A stretch of DNA of 33,718 bases from an uncultured Clostridia bacterium (GTDB taxonomy: Bacteria > Bacillota > Limnochordia > Darwinibacteriales > DTU012), in the NCBI GenBank assembly GCA_900019385.1, contig FIZJ01000045.1:1-33718 (forward strand). Direction: 5' to 3'. Position 1 is the stretch's first letter. The number at the start of each line of letters is the position of its first letter. A model generated the notes under the pieces. The model had not been told where the DNA came from. It did not search any database and worked only from the letters and a program-made list of their open reading frames with translations. Shown in pieces: positions 23,643 through 32,014 of the stretch. Both the position numbers and the translations under genes were made by a program.

Positions 23643-26147
23643 CTACATGTATACAGGGCAAATCGCGACCGGGGCCAGCAAGCCCGATTTCAACCGGCGC
23701 CGGTCATAATGGGCCAGATGAGCGAAGCGGCCGTGGTAGCGTTCCTGCTCCAGTCTAAGCGTGCCGGCGACACTGTTCGCCTCCGTGTTGTACACCCGGA
23801 TCTCAAGATGATGTTTGCCGGGGCTTAGATCAAGCTCCACCCGATATGGGCGATAAGCCATCTTGCCTATCAGCCGGCCGTCAATTAAAATCTCGGCGTG
23901 GCTGTAGAGCTCGGGGGCGTTGATCACCGCCCGCTCCGCACCTGGCGGCCATTCAAATTCCGCCTGGTAACCCATGCATCCTGAGTATTCCGGAAATCCA
24001 AGTTCACTCCAGTCGGGAAAACGCTCGCCGTTAAGGGAATACAGCCCGCCGTCAGGCAAGCTCACACTCCAGCCAACCGGCACCACTGCTTCACCGCAAG
24101 CAGCCGCAGGCGGCTCGGCAACCTGAAGCCTACCCTCGGGATCAAGCAGGAACACCCTCAGCTGCATTGGAGCAAAGTCCACCACCACTCCATGCTGGGA
24201 TCCTGTGACAGGTTCCAGCGTCAAATCCGGCAGGCTAACCTCGCAGACATGCCCTGGTTTGAAGCGGATCACCGCTTGGGCCGCCTGGTCATCTTCGTTG
24301 AGCAAGAGGTACAGTGTACAACTGCCCAGTCTTCGTACTGCCGCGGATATCATCAAGCCGGGCTCAAGATCAAGTTCTGGTTCCAGGACAGCACCCAGAT
24401 CCTTCACCTGGTTGCACATGACCGCCTTGTCCATCAAGGGCCATACCGGTTTGAAAACGCAGACAATCCTGCCGCCCTCGCCGGCAAACTGCTGTAGTTT
24501 GGCCAGCACATGTGGTTCCAAAGTAGACCCGGGTGGAATGATAATAGTATCGATCACCTGGCCCGATTTGGTGGCAAGGCCGCCGGGGCCGACATCCAAG
24601 TCACACAATGCTTCCGGCCACAGGTAGCAGAAATCCACCGGCAGATAAGTCAGGTATTCGGCAATGTCTTTGATCCACTCCCACGGCAAGCGTTCCGCGT
24701 TGGTTATGCCCACATTCCTCAAGGCCAGCTGAGCCCGGTTGATATCCTGCGCCGGCAGGTACAGCGCCGTGCGGATATCCGGCTTGCCGACGCTGCCTAA
24801 CGCCGCCCCAAGGCCGATCCGCTCGTAGATCAGCTTGCCGAAAGGTTCTTGAAGCATGTGATTGGGCATCTGTGGGCTTTTCTCGTGAGCCGGCGGTTTG
24901 TTCGACGAATACATCAGATGAAAGTCATTTATACCCCTGATCACTTCATGATCAGTGATAAACCGCATCAAATCTCCGCTCAACCCCAAGCCCATTCCGG
25001 CGAAGGTCTCGCTGGTAGCTCGCTCCCTGCCCAGCAGATATTTGACAGATCCGGCAAAGCGGGGGAAATCGCTGAATTCCCCCGGGGCAATCTGGGCCCA
25101 AATCACATCAACCGCCGGCCGGTGGTTGTGACGCAGATTTTTGTAGATATGCCCGCTGATGGAAAAGATGGTGTTGTAGTGATGATCCAAATCCATGTGG
25201 CCGGTCAGCTCCAAGCCTCGGTCGGCGCACCATCTGCCGAGCTCGCCGTAATAGTTCTCCGCGGCCATGTCGGTCCACACATCGAAGTAGTCATCGGCGT
25301 ATCTTGCTATTTCGCCGCGGGCATGGTGGATTTTGACCAACAGCTCCGGCAGGATGGATAACAGATCATACCCTTTCTTCTTGCGGAACACCTCAGGCAG
25401 CGCTTCGGTCCACGGAAACTGATACGGTAGGTACGGCTCGTCGTAGAAGAACCCTTTGATCACACTTCCCATATAGTCCTGGAACCTGGCGTAGTACCGC
25501 TCGTGCATCACTTCGATGAACCGGCGGGTGGCATTGGGGTTCAGCATATCGATGCACGACATTGCCGGATCGCCGGGATAGGATCGGCAGTTGGATTTGG
25601 CCTGATGAGGGTCGTAATTCCAGCCGACAACCACCAGACGGACCGCTTGGCTGGCATGATAAGTAAACTGTTCGCCAGGTTTCAGCTCAAGCGCTTGATA
25701 GGATCCGCGGGCCGGAAGGATTCCGGCCGCGACGTAACGCTGTGGGACGGTGATGGTTACTGTCTCCCCCTCGGACATCAGGCAGTCATAAAGGATATCC
25801 AGGCGTTTAAGCCGATAATCAGGATTTGTGCAGACCAATCCTCCGGCGGTGCCGCTGGGGTAACCCCAGTCGTCGAAGATCCAGACTTCGAGGCCTTCCT
25901 CTTTCGCCGTTCGGATTGCTACCTCATAGGCGTGGAGCAGCTTTTCGATCCAGGCGTCATTGGCTCTGCCTTCGCAGCCCGATCCGACAATAATGTTGAA
26001 TCCGCCGAAGCCCTGCCGTTTGCACCATTTCACCCATTGAACGATGTTGTCGTCGTCCTGCTCGATGTTGATGCCGAAAAAGGCGAGAGGACGGTATTTA
26101 TCCTTCTGCAGATCGACAATTTGGTCCAGTTTCGATACTCCGGCCAC
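23643..26147 (-). CDS. Large GH106-like glycoside hydrolase (putative alpha-L-rhamnosidase)
   Basis: An 834-aa enzyme without a signal peptide. The N-terminal half resembles a TIM barrel: FGGFNIIVGSG, WIFDDWGYPSG, GFFYDEPYLPYQFPWTEALP, and SETFAGMGLGLSGDLMRFITD followed by RGIN.FHLMYSS. The acidic residues in YDEP and in SETFAG are the candidate catalytic pair, as in GH106 rhamnosidases and their unclassified relatives. A C-terminal beta-sandwich (about 745-825) looks like a galactose-binding fold (INAPELYSHAEILIDGRLIG, then SPGKHHLEIRVYN). Start choice: an ATG at 26183 overlaps the upstream gene; the GTG at 26147 has AAGAGG 7 bases before it and leaves a 16-base gap. It follows the sugar-binding protein gene directly. 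The specificity is inferred. Confidence 0.7.
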   Translation of the reverse strand: MAGVSKLDQIVDLQKDKYRPLAFFGINIEQDDDNIVQWVKWCKRQGFGGFNIIVGSGCEGRANDAWIEKLLHAYEVAIRTAKEEGLEVWIFDDWGYPSGTAGGLVCTNPDYRLKRLDILYDCLMSEGETVTITVPQRYVAAGILPARGSYQALELKPGEQFTYHASQAVRLVVVGWNYDPHQAKSNCRSYPGDPAMSCIDMLNPNATRRFIEVMHERYYARFQDYMGSVIKGFFYDEPYLPYQFPWTEALPEVFRKKKGYDLLSILPELLVKIHHARGEIARYADDYFDVWTDMAAENYYGELGRWCADRGLELTGHMDLDHHYNTIFSISGHIYKNLRHNHRPAVDVIWAQIAPGEFSDFPRFAGSVKYLLGRERATSETFAGMGLGLSGDLMRFITDHEVIRGINDFHLMYSSNKPPAHEKSPQMPNHMLQEPFGKLIYERIGLGAALGSVGKPDIRTALYLPAQDINRAQLALRNVGITNAERLPWEWIKDIAEYLTYLPVDFCYLWPEALCDLDVGPGGLATKSGQVIDTIIIPPGSTLEPHVLAKLQQFAGEGGRIVCVFKPVWPLMDKAVMCNQVKDLGAVLEPELDLEPGLMISAAVRRLGSCTLYLLLNEDDQAAQAVIRFKPGHVCEVSLPDLTLEPVTGSQHGVVVDFAPMQLRVFLLDPEGRLQVAEPPAAACGEAVVPVGWSVSLPDGGLYSLNGERFPDWSELGFPEYSGCMGYQAEFEWPPGAERAVINAPELYSHAEILIDGRLIGKMAYRPYRVELDLSPGKHHLEIRVYNTEANSVAGTLRLEQERYHGRFAHLAHYDRRRLKSGLLAPVAICPVYM

Positions 26148-26163
26148 TTGCACACCTCTTCTT

Positions 26164-27495
26164 CTACTTGCTGAACAAATCATCCAATTTTGCCTGGACT
26201 ACAGGCTTGATTTCCGCCATAGCCGCTGCGGCGCTCTTGGTTCCGGCCTGAACATCGCGGGTCAGCTGGCCATAGCCTTCCAGGAAAGTTTCGAACAAAC
26301 GGGATGCCTTGCCGTCCCATTCCCGGTTGGCCGTCAGCAGCACATCTGCCGCCTGCTGGCTCTTGACATGGGCGGCCAGGAAGTCGTTGACATCCACATC
26401 TTCTTCGCGCCAGAGGAAGCAGCGCAGTGCCGCCAGCGCTTCGGCATTCGTCGCATTGACCGGAATCACGGTTGTATTCAAAGCCTGGACCGTCCAGTAG
26501 TGTTGGTCAGCCCTCGGGCCTTTCGGGAACGGCACAATGCCCCACTCATCCGCCATGTTTTCCATCAGGTCGGGCAAGCCGTAGGCAGGCACGGAAAAGT
26601 ACATAGCCCCGCGTCCGCTCCTGAAGGTATTGCTCAAATCGCCCGAACCGTAGCTGGGCATCTGTACCCCCAACTCAGTCCACCATTGATAGCACTGCTC
26701 CAGCGCTTCCAAGTAAGCCGGCTCATCAGCGATGAACACAACCCGGCCTGTTTCGTCGACTCCGGTCATGGTGGCGCCGTTGGCTACAGCCATATCCCAC
26801 GGCCTGGCGTCGACAATGCCCCAAACGTCGATCACACCGTCTCCGTCAATGTCTTGAGTCGCCTTGACGGCTATCTCGGTGGCCTTTTCCCAAGTCCACT
26901 CCCCGTCCAGATACAGCTCATACAGATCCGGCAGCCCTTCCCGCTCAAACAAGGTTTTGTTGTAGGCCACGAACATCATGTCATTCTGATAGCCATATGT
27001 CGGCCTCCACTCAACCGACCCGATCCCCCAATACTTGCCGCGGTATTTAAGAGCCTCTTCGGTGGCAAGGTAACTCGGTGGCAGCATGGAATAGTATTGT
27101 TCACCCAACAGTTCGTAGACATCGTATACGGCGTCGCTGGACACTAGTTCCCAATAACCGATCTTGTTCTGCACATGCCACAAATCGTTGACCGAGTCGC
27201 CTGCCAGCAGCCGGTTGAAATTCACAGCCGGAATGTCCCGGTTCTGCATGAATTCAATTTTGACATTGAAAGCTGCTTCAGCTTCGGCAATCCTGTCGAT
27301 AACCGGAAGATACTCGCCGAAATAGCGTGTTTGGATCCTTTCGCTGGTCCAGGAGATAATCGTTACTGTGGCGCCGTTGAAGTCATAGCTCTCCGCCGGC
27401 TGGAATCCGAACTCTGTCAAATCGAACGCACCGGCGGCAAATGACAGGCCGAACACTGCTGCGACAACAATCCAAAGCATTAGCACCTTTTTCAT
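26164..27495 (-). CDS. ABC transporter sugar-binding protein (family 1), secreted, no lipobox
   Basis: A 443-aa extracellular solute-binding protein. The signal peptide is clear (MKKVLMLWIVVAA, cleavage around AAGAFD), but there is no lipobox cysteine, so anchoring must differ from the usual Gram-positive lipoprotein. The mature part has VTIISWTSER, FMAYN-like FVAYNKTLFEREGLPD, WTWEKATEIAVKAT and a calcium-loop-like DIDGDGVIDVWG, all common in sugar-binding proteins. No permease or ATPase gene lies in the window, so it must use components encoded elsewhere. GGAGG lies 7 bases before the ATG. It lies between two glycosidase genes, pointing to uptake of the oligosaccharides they cleave. Its 136-base upstream region has only a weak TATTAT (27552-27547). 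Confidence 0.88.
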   Translation of the reverse strand: MKKVLMLWIVVAAVFGLSFAAGAFDLTEFGFQPAESYDFNGATVTIISWTSERIQTRYFGEYLPVIDRIAEAEAAFNVKIEFMQNRDIPAVNFNRLLAGDSVNDLWHVQNKIGYWELVSSDAVYDVYELLGEQYYSMLPPSYLATEEALKYRGKYWGIGSVEWRPTYGYQNDMMFVAYNKTLFEREGLPDLYELYLDGEWTWEKATEIAVKATQDIDGDGVIDVWGIVDARPWDMAVANGATMTGVDETGRVVFIADEPAYLEALEQCYQWWTELGVQMPSYGSGDLSNTFRSGRGAMYFSVPAYGLPDLMENMADEWGIVPFPKGPRADQHYWTVQALNTTVIPVNATNAEALAALRCFLWREEDVDVNDFLAAHVKSQQAADVLLTANREWDGKASRLFETFLEGYGQLTRDVQAGTKSAAAAMAEIKPVVQAKLDDLFSK

Positions 27496-27631
27496 TTCTT
27501 TGCCTCCATTTTCGGATTAGTTTCCGGCTCCGCCTCTGGCTTCGCCATAATATGTTATTTTACCATTTGTTTTCACTTTCCTTCCAAGCTTAACAGATCC
27601 CGTGCAGAATGAGGCCATGGCCCACAGTCGC

Positions 27632-30004
27632 CTAACTGGAACGAACCCTAAGTTCAGCCCCGGCCGGAAGCTCAATCCACCAGCAGTTTCCATTGTCCAG
27701 TTTTCTGAAGGACCCTTGGGTGCAGCTCAATGCATAAACCCCATAGCCATCGGGCAGCTGCAGCCTGGCAGAAGTATCCCGTTCCACCGTCAAGACTGCT
27801 TCCAGCAGGCCAACGGAGCGGTTCCAATAGACTTTGGCGCAGCCCGTACAAAAACGCAGTCCATCCACCTGCCCTTCCGCCCATTTGCCGGGACATGCTG
27901 GCAGGATCTTGATTAGATCTGGCGAGGCGAACATAAGCATTTCCTGCACCGCGGCAGTCCAGCCGAGATTGGCATCGAGCTGGACCGGCGCCGACGGCAT
28001 CTTGAGTGTGATTCCCATATTGCGCCAGTCGTTGTGGAGCGTGAAGAAATTATTGGACAGGCAAGAACGGGACAGAAGTTCCAAGCATTCCAATGCCTTG
28101 TCCCCTTCTTCCATCCGGGCATAGAGATTCGCCATATGGGCCAGCGACCAACCCGACTGATCGCTGATCCCAACCACCAATCGTTGGCCGACCGCGTTTC
28201 TGAAGGCGGCGAACAGATCCGGATCCGATTCTTTGGTCACTTCCTGTCCGGGGAAAACAGGATACAGGTGCGACAGATGGCGGTGATTGTAATTGTCTTC
28301 GAAATCGGGGTGCATCCATTCTTTCACCGCCCCATCGGTGTTAACCTGGTACGGCGGGATTTTGGCAAGCATCTGTCTCCACTTGTCCAATTCATCCGCA
28401 TAAACCCCCAGGTATTCACTTCCGGCAATCAGGTTCGATAGTAGTTCCTTGATGATGGCGAAATCCATCGTGGCGTTGACCGCCGACGGCATGGGATGAC
28501 CCAAAGCCTTCGCCTCGGGGGTGACATAGTTACGCGGCGAATTCTCCGGCGAGACAGAAGGATAGACTTTAAGATACCCATCCTTCCCTTCCACGAGGAA
28601 GTCTTCGTAGAACAGCGCCGCTTCCCGCATAAAGGGCAAAGCTTTGTCTTTCAGGAAGCAGTCGTCACCAGTGTACAGCCAATACTGATAAAAATGCTGT
28701 GCCAGCCAACCTGCGGCTCCAGTCCAGTTCAGGATCACCGGCACCACTTGGCTGGGCAGCCCTCCCGCAGGGGTTGTCCCTGCAGGGATGAAGATTCCAC
28801 GGCACCCGAAAAGCTTGCGGGCGTTTTCCCGGAAGTCCGGCATCAGGCTGTTGTAATACTCGAACAGTGCCGGGATTAGACAGGCCAGTCCTCCCCCTAA
28901 AGCGTGCCAGTACATCATCTGGATGTTCTCATTGGCCATGAAGTGGCTCCAGATAGCCCGGTACGAACCGGCCCACAGCCCGTACATGTGCATGGGCAGG
29001 CTGGTTTCATCTGTCGCAGATATGAACAGGTAGCGGCCATAGGCCCACATCTTCTCCACCAGTTCTGTGGGGCACTGGCCTTCGTAGGCGGCAAGCAGCA
29101 GTTCTTCGTTGGTTGTGCCGCCTCCACATTTCAAGTCCAGACGCACTGCATTGAAGAGCCGGCCGTGAATCCGGCTGTGGGCGGACAAAAGTTCTGCATA
29201 CGACCGCTGTTCCGCCGCCAACTGCTCCCGCAAACGCTGCCATGCATTCTGCCTCTGGCTCGACGTGAACACTTTGATCAAGACCAGGACTTCGTCAGCA
29301 TCCCTGACGATCAGTTTTCCCCCATCGGCCTGGATACTGCCGCCGACAGCCGACATCTTGGCCACAGCGCCAAAATCAGTTTCATCAGGATGCCGCACTG
29401 CATAGTATAGGTATTGATCGTCAGCCAGAACGGCTTCCGATTCTTGGTAATGCTTTCTGTGCGGATGCTCCTGCTCGTGCAGGGTCAGGGTAAGCGCACA
29501 GTTGACTGAGGAACATAAAGAACCTGCAATCCGGTAGACAATCATATCGTCAGCCCGGGAAACAAACAGTTCCCGCTCGAAACGGCAGTTCCCTTCGTTC
29601 CAGACAACGCTCACTTCACCTGTCTCCATATTAACCGAGCGGCGGTAGTGGGTGAACCCATGGCGGACCGCCATGTCCAGGATCAGGTCTCCCAAAGGCA
29701 ATGGCACTGCCATGCGGCTTTGGTAGTTCTGCTCTCTTAACGCATTTGCCAGTACCCAGTTGGCCTCATGATACTGCTTTCGATCCATCAGGCTGCGGAC
29801 ACGGCTGAGGGTATCGCTCACATCGGGCAGCCGGCCCTTGAATCCGTCGTGCCACAATCCGTAGTGATTGATAAGAACAGTTTCCCGGTGGACGCCGCCG
29901 TAGACCGCGGCGCCGATGCGGCCGTTGCCGCTGGGCAGTACATCGCGCCACAGATTCGACCACCATGATGCGGGATACCGCATGATTAATCTGTTTTTCG
30001 CCAA
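27632..30004 (-). CDS. GH95-family glycoside hydrolase, divergent second copy
   Basis: A 790-aa protein with GH95 architecture: an N-terminal beta-sandwich opening (WRDVLPSGNGRIGAAVYGG, HYGLWHDG) and an alpha/alpha barrel (GLWAGSYRAIWSHF, then ANENIQMMYWHALGG). The two asparagines of NEN line up with the NIN pair in the other GH95 enzyme. In the barrel, YPSVSPENSPRNY supplies a candidate acid glutamate and SHLYPVFPGQE is typical. Compared with standard fucosidases the LQG motif is replaced by YGLWAGS, so the substrate may differ. Start: GTG at 30016 is jammed against the SD; the TTG at 30004 is 7 bases after AAAGGTGGG; the first ATG (29983) has no SD. No signal peptide. Confidence 0.82.
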   Translation of the reverse strand: MAKNRLIMRYPASWWSNLWRDVLPSGNGRIGAAVYGGVHRETVLINHYGLWHDGFKGRLPDVSDTLSRVRSLMDRKQYHEANWVLANALREQNYQSRMAVPLPLGDLILDMAVRHGFTHYRRSVNMETGEVSVVWNEGNCRFERELFVSRADDMIVYRIAGSLCSSVNCALTLTLHEQEHPHRKHYQESEAVLADDQYLYYAVRHPDETDFGAVAKMSAVGGSIQADGGKLIVRDADEVLVLIKVFTSSQRQNAWQRLREQLAAEQRSYAELLSAHSRIHGRLFNAVRLDLKCGGGTTNEELLLAAYEGQCPTELVEKMWAYGRYLFISATDETSLPMHMYGLWAGSYRAIWSHFMANENIQMMYWHALGGGLACLIPALFEYYNSLMPDFRENARKLFGCRGIFIPAGTTPAGGLPSQVVPVILNWTGAAGWLAQHFYQYWLYTGDDCFLKDKALPFMREAALFYEDFLVEGKDGYLKVYPSVSPENSPRNYVTPEAKALGHPMPSAVNATMDFAIIKELLSNLIAGSEYLGVYADELDKWRQMLAKIPPYQVNTDGAVKEWMHPDFEDNYNHRHLSHLYPVFPGQEVTKESDPDLFAAFRNAVGQRLVVGISDQSGWSLAHMANLYARMEEGDKALECLELLSRSCLSNNFFTLHNDWRNMGITLKMPSAPVQLDANLGWTAAVQEMLMFASPDLIKILPACPGKWAEGQVDGLRFCTGCAKVYWNRSVGLLEAVLTVERDTSARLQLPDGYGVYALSCTQGSFRKLDNGNCWWIELPAGAELRVRSS

Positions 30005-30079
30005 TGCTGAACCCACCTTTCCCGATAGAATAAATTTTCTGCACAGCCCAAAATAAACCTGCCCCAGCCGCTGGAGAAA

Positions 30080-30106
30080 TAAAAAAAGGCGACCGTGCGA
30101 TCGCCC
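30080..30106 (-). terminator. Terminator of the 163-aa gene
   Basis: GGCGA (30088-30092) pairs with TCGCC (30101-30105), extended inside by CG/CG across one mismatch. Seven As on the plus-strand left side give a U-run on the minus-strand transcript, 18 bases past the stop. Confidence 0.72.
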
Positions 30107-30123
30107 TTCTCATGATTACCTAT

Positions 30124-30615
30124 TCACCCTTGATCTTCTTCACCAGACTCTGTCTTTTCAGCGGCAATGACTTCGGCCAAGGCTTCAGTCACCTGTTCCA
30201 GGTTCGGATTTTTTTCCGGGGTCACCTTATTCAATTCGCTGAGGACCTTCAAAAGCTCAGGCAAGAGTTCTATCACCCGGGATGAAAGCTCTTGCGGATT
30301 CTCTCTATTTCCAGCCAAAACCGTTTGCAAGCGCTCAATGGCTTGCTGGGCAGCAGTGTCATCCGCTCCGGTCGCCGCAGCTTTCAGGGCAGGCAGGGCC
30401 GCAGTCAAGGGCGGAATCAGTTTCATCAGTGTGTCAATAGTCGATGTTTCCTGTTCCGAATCAACCTCCTTGCCTTTCCAGGCGCGATCTCTGGCCCTGA
30501 GCCGGTCTTTGTCACGTCTGGATCCGCTGCTTTTGAAGTGCGGGATCACAGCCATGGCCACAGGCAGGAGCACTGACAAGGTATCCATATTCAAAAACTC
30601 CAGTTTACGCCCCAA
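30124..30615 (-). CDS. Unknown 163-aa protein, charged and helical
   Basis: I do not recognise it. After a short hydrophobic stretch (LSVLLPVAMAVIPHF, about residues 13-27) comes a strongly basic segment (SSGSRRDKDRLRARDRAWKGK). The remainder is helical: leucine- and alanine-rich (IPPLTAALPALKAAA, VIELLPELLKVLSELNKV), ending in a very acidic tail. There is no signal peptide cleavage site and no cysteine. The start is TTG at 30615, 8 bases after AGGAGG; the GTG at 30624 overlaps the SD. A good -10 and a terminator of its own suggest a single-gene unit. Proximity to the yheC-like gene and microproteins hints at sporulation, without proof. Confidence 0.68.
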   Translation of the reverse strand: MGRKLEFLNMDTLSVLLPVAMAVIPHFKSSGSRRDKDRLRARDRAWKGKEVDSEQETSTIDTLMKLIPPLTAALPALKAAATGADDTAAQQAIERLQTVLAGNRENPQELSSRVIELLPELLKVLSELNKVTPEKNPNLEQVTEALAEVIAAEKTESGEEDQG

Positions 30616-30641
30616 GGGTTCCACCTCCTTAAACCTACCTC

Positions 30642-30671
30642 ATTATACTGTTCTGGAACCGAAGATGTCTT
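30642..30671 (-). promoter_or_regulatory. Promoter of the 163-aa gene
   Basis: On the minus strand a perfect TATAAT (30647-30642) lies 27 bases before the TTG start. AAGACA (30671-30666) is a moderate -35 at an 18-base spacing. Confidence 0.6.
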
Positions 30672-30694
30672 AGTAACCCGCTCCTATTTTGAAA

Positions 30695-30715
30695 GGTAGT
30701 GGTAAACCCACTACC
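30695..30715 (-). terminator. Hairpin, probable terminator of the 26-aa microprotein gene
   Basis: GGTAGTGG (30695-30702) pairs with CCACTACC (30708-30715) around a 5-base loop. On the minus strand only TTT and then an AT-rich stretch follow, so it is a weak terminator at best. It lies about 40 bases past the stop. Confidence 0.5.
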
Positions 30716-30753
30716 CCTCAAAAAGAATCGTGGTCTTTTCGCTCAGCGCAGCA

Positions 30754-30834
30754 CTAGGCTAACAAAATGATCGCCAAAGCAAACACGAGAACCAGAGCTA
30801 CAAAAATCAAGAAGGTTTGTTGTTGACCTGTCAA
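30754..30834 (-). CDS. 26-aa single-helix membrane microprotein (YjcZ-like)
   Basis: The peptide is six polar residues (MTGQQQ) followed by one unbroken hydrophobic helix to the end (TFLIFVALVLVFALAIILLA). Such peptides resemble the YjcZ-type sporulation microproteins of Firmicutes. The start is TTG at 30834 with GGGAGG 8 bases upstream. A longer frame exists (to 31077), but its N-terminal part is antisense to the yheC-like gene and has no SD. It is divergent from the yheC-like gene. Membrane location is clear from sequence; the spore role is inferred. Confidence 0.65.
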   Translation of the reverse strand: MTGQQQTFLIFVALVLVFALAIILLA

Positions 30835-30939
30835 GTGGTTCACCTCCCACCCGGAAACTGAAGTGGCCGCATTCACCCCTTCAGTCATTAGGTTATTCAT
30901 CTGGGACAGAAACGTAGCTAAGAGTGGGAGGCTATCTTT

Positions 30940-31002
30940 ATGCCGCTGAAAGGTGGTTTTAAGCATGCTCCAGAGCCGCGTCACAGGGCTTTTGGTCAAT
31001 GA
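30940..31002 (+). CDS. Possible 20-aa upstream reading frame overlapping the yheC-like gene
   Basis: An ATG at 30940 has an ideal SD (GGGAGG, 8 bases away) and encodes 20 residues (MPLKGGFKH...) to a TGA at 31002. It overlaps the first 38 bases of the yheC-like gene in another frame. It could couple or limit translation of that gene. The SD is real by sequence; translation is not proven. Confidence 0.4.
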   Translation: MPLKGGFKHAPEPRHRAFGQ

Positions 31003-32014
31003 GCACCACAGCGAACCATATGCAGAATATGCGGCGAAACACGATCTCAAGCTCTTGGTGTTCACACCCGAGGGCATCTGCTGGGAAAAGCGTACAGCAA
31101 CCGGGCTCTATCTGACCAGATACGGTGTCTATTTCAAGCGTCTGCCTTTGCCCAAGGTGATTTACAATCGGCTGTACCCCCATGATCAGCGGCTGGTCGA
31201 CCGCCTCCTCTCACTCTCTCCGCTGATCCAAGTCTTCAACCAAGTGACACAGTTCGACAAGTGGGAGATCCACAAAATGCTGGCCGCCACAGAACTTGCC
31301 GCCTATCTGCCTCAGACATATGAATTTGACCAAGCCACTCTGCACCAAGCGCTATCCCGGCATGGAGACATCATCATCAAACCACGGCTGGGCCGTCAAG
31401 GTTCTGGACTTTGGCGCCTGACCGCCCTTCCCGGGGATCTGCTTCTTGTCAAGCCTGCGATGCCTGTCCCCGTCGCTCTCCCCTACTCAGACGCAGTGCT
31501 GAATCTGTTCCATGTCTTGATGGTCCCTTATACAATGGTGATTCAAGAGTACATCGACTTGGCGGCGGCTGACGGCTGTCACTTTGACATGCGGGCTCTG
31601 GTGCAGAAAGACGGCTGCGGACGCTGGCAAGTGACGGCACTCACCTCCCGTGTCGCTAAGCCTCAACAGTACATCACCAATGATTACCAAAAAGTGGCCC
31701 ATTCAGAAAAACTACTGGTAGAGCATGGATTCCCCGCGGACGCGATCGTTGGCGAGGCCCGCACAGTCAGCGTCAAGGCGGCCGCGCTCCTGGAAGCAGA
31801 GCTTGGGCATCTGGCCGAGATCAGCGTTGACTTGGCCCTCGGCCGCGGCAAACTGTGGATAATCGAAGTAAACAGCAAACCCGACAAACAACTATATACC
31901 GAGCTTAAGGATGAGCAGCTGTTGGAAGATGTCTATCTGATGCCGCTGAAATATGGGCTGTACCTGCGTAAAAAAAGACGCCCCCGTCGAGGCGTCTTAA
32001 GACCGATAACCTAA
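30965..32014 (+). CDS. YheC/YheD-family ATP-grasp protein, endospore coat-associated (copy 2)
   Basis: A 349-aa relative of the gene at 10,460-11,638. Shared landmarks are FTPEGICWEKRTATGLYL, KVIYNRLYP, the ATP-binding IIIKPRLGRQGSGLWRL, CHFDMRALVQKDGCGRW, EISVDLALGRGKLWIIEVNSKP, and the final MPLKYGLYL. The C-terminus is a short basic tail (RKKRRPRRG) encoded by DNA that also forms a terminator for the opposite strand. Start choice: GTG at 30953 lies within the SD; the ATG at 30965 is 8 bases past AAAGGTGG. Two microprotein genes flank it. The family is spore-coat associated and its reaction is unknown. Confidence 0.85.
   Translation: MLQSRVTGLLVNEHHSEPYAEYAAKHDLKLLVFTPEGICWEKRTATGLYLTRYGVYFKRLPLPKVIYNRLYPHDQRLVDRLLSLSPLIQVFNQVTQFDKWEIHKMLAATELAAYLPQTYEFDQATLHQALSRHGDIIIKPRLGRQGSGLWRLTALPGDLLLVKPAMPVPVALPYSDAVLNLFHVLMVPYTMVIQEYIDLAAADGCHFDMRALVQKDGCGRWQVTALTSRVAKPQQYITNDYQKVAHSEKLLVEHGFPADAIVGEARTVSVKAAALLEAELGHLAEISVDLALGRGKLWIIEVNSKPDKQLYTELKDEQLLEDVYLMPLKYGLYLRKKRRPRRGVLRPIT
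31970..31998 (-). terminator. Terminator of the 28-aa gene, embedded in the yheC-like coding end
   Basis: AAGACGCC (31975-31982) pairs perfectly with GGCGTCTT (31991-31998). Seven As at 31970-31976 give a U-run on the minus strand, 13 bases past the microprotein stop. The same bases encode the RKKRRPRRGV tail on the plus strand. Confidence 0.72.

Noticed and set aside
26044-27147. A 367-codon plus-strand open frame.
   Set aside because: It lies antisense to the end of the GH106-like gene and most of the sugar-binding protein gene, has no suitable SD and encodes no recognisable protein. It is a shadow of GC-biased coding on the other strand.
30843-30931. An 8-bp inverted repeat (CCTCCCAC / GTGGGAGG) between the 26-aa gene and the yheC-like gene.
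   Set aside because: Each arm is the SD of a start on its own strand; two divergent SDs are automatically complementary. It is not counted as a third case of the start-region repeats.
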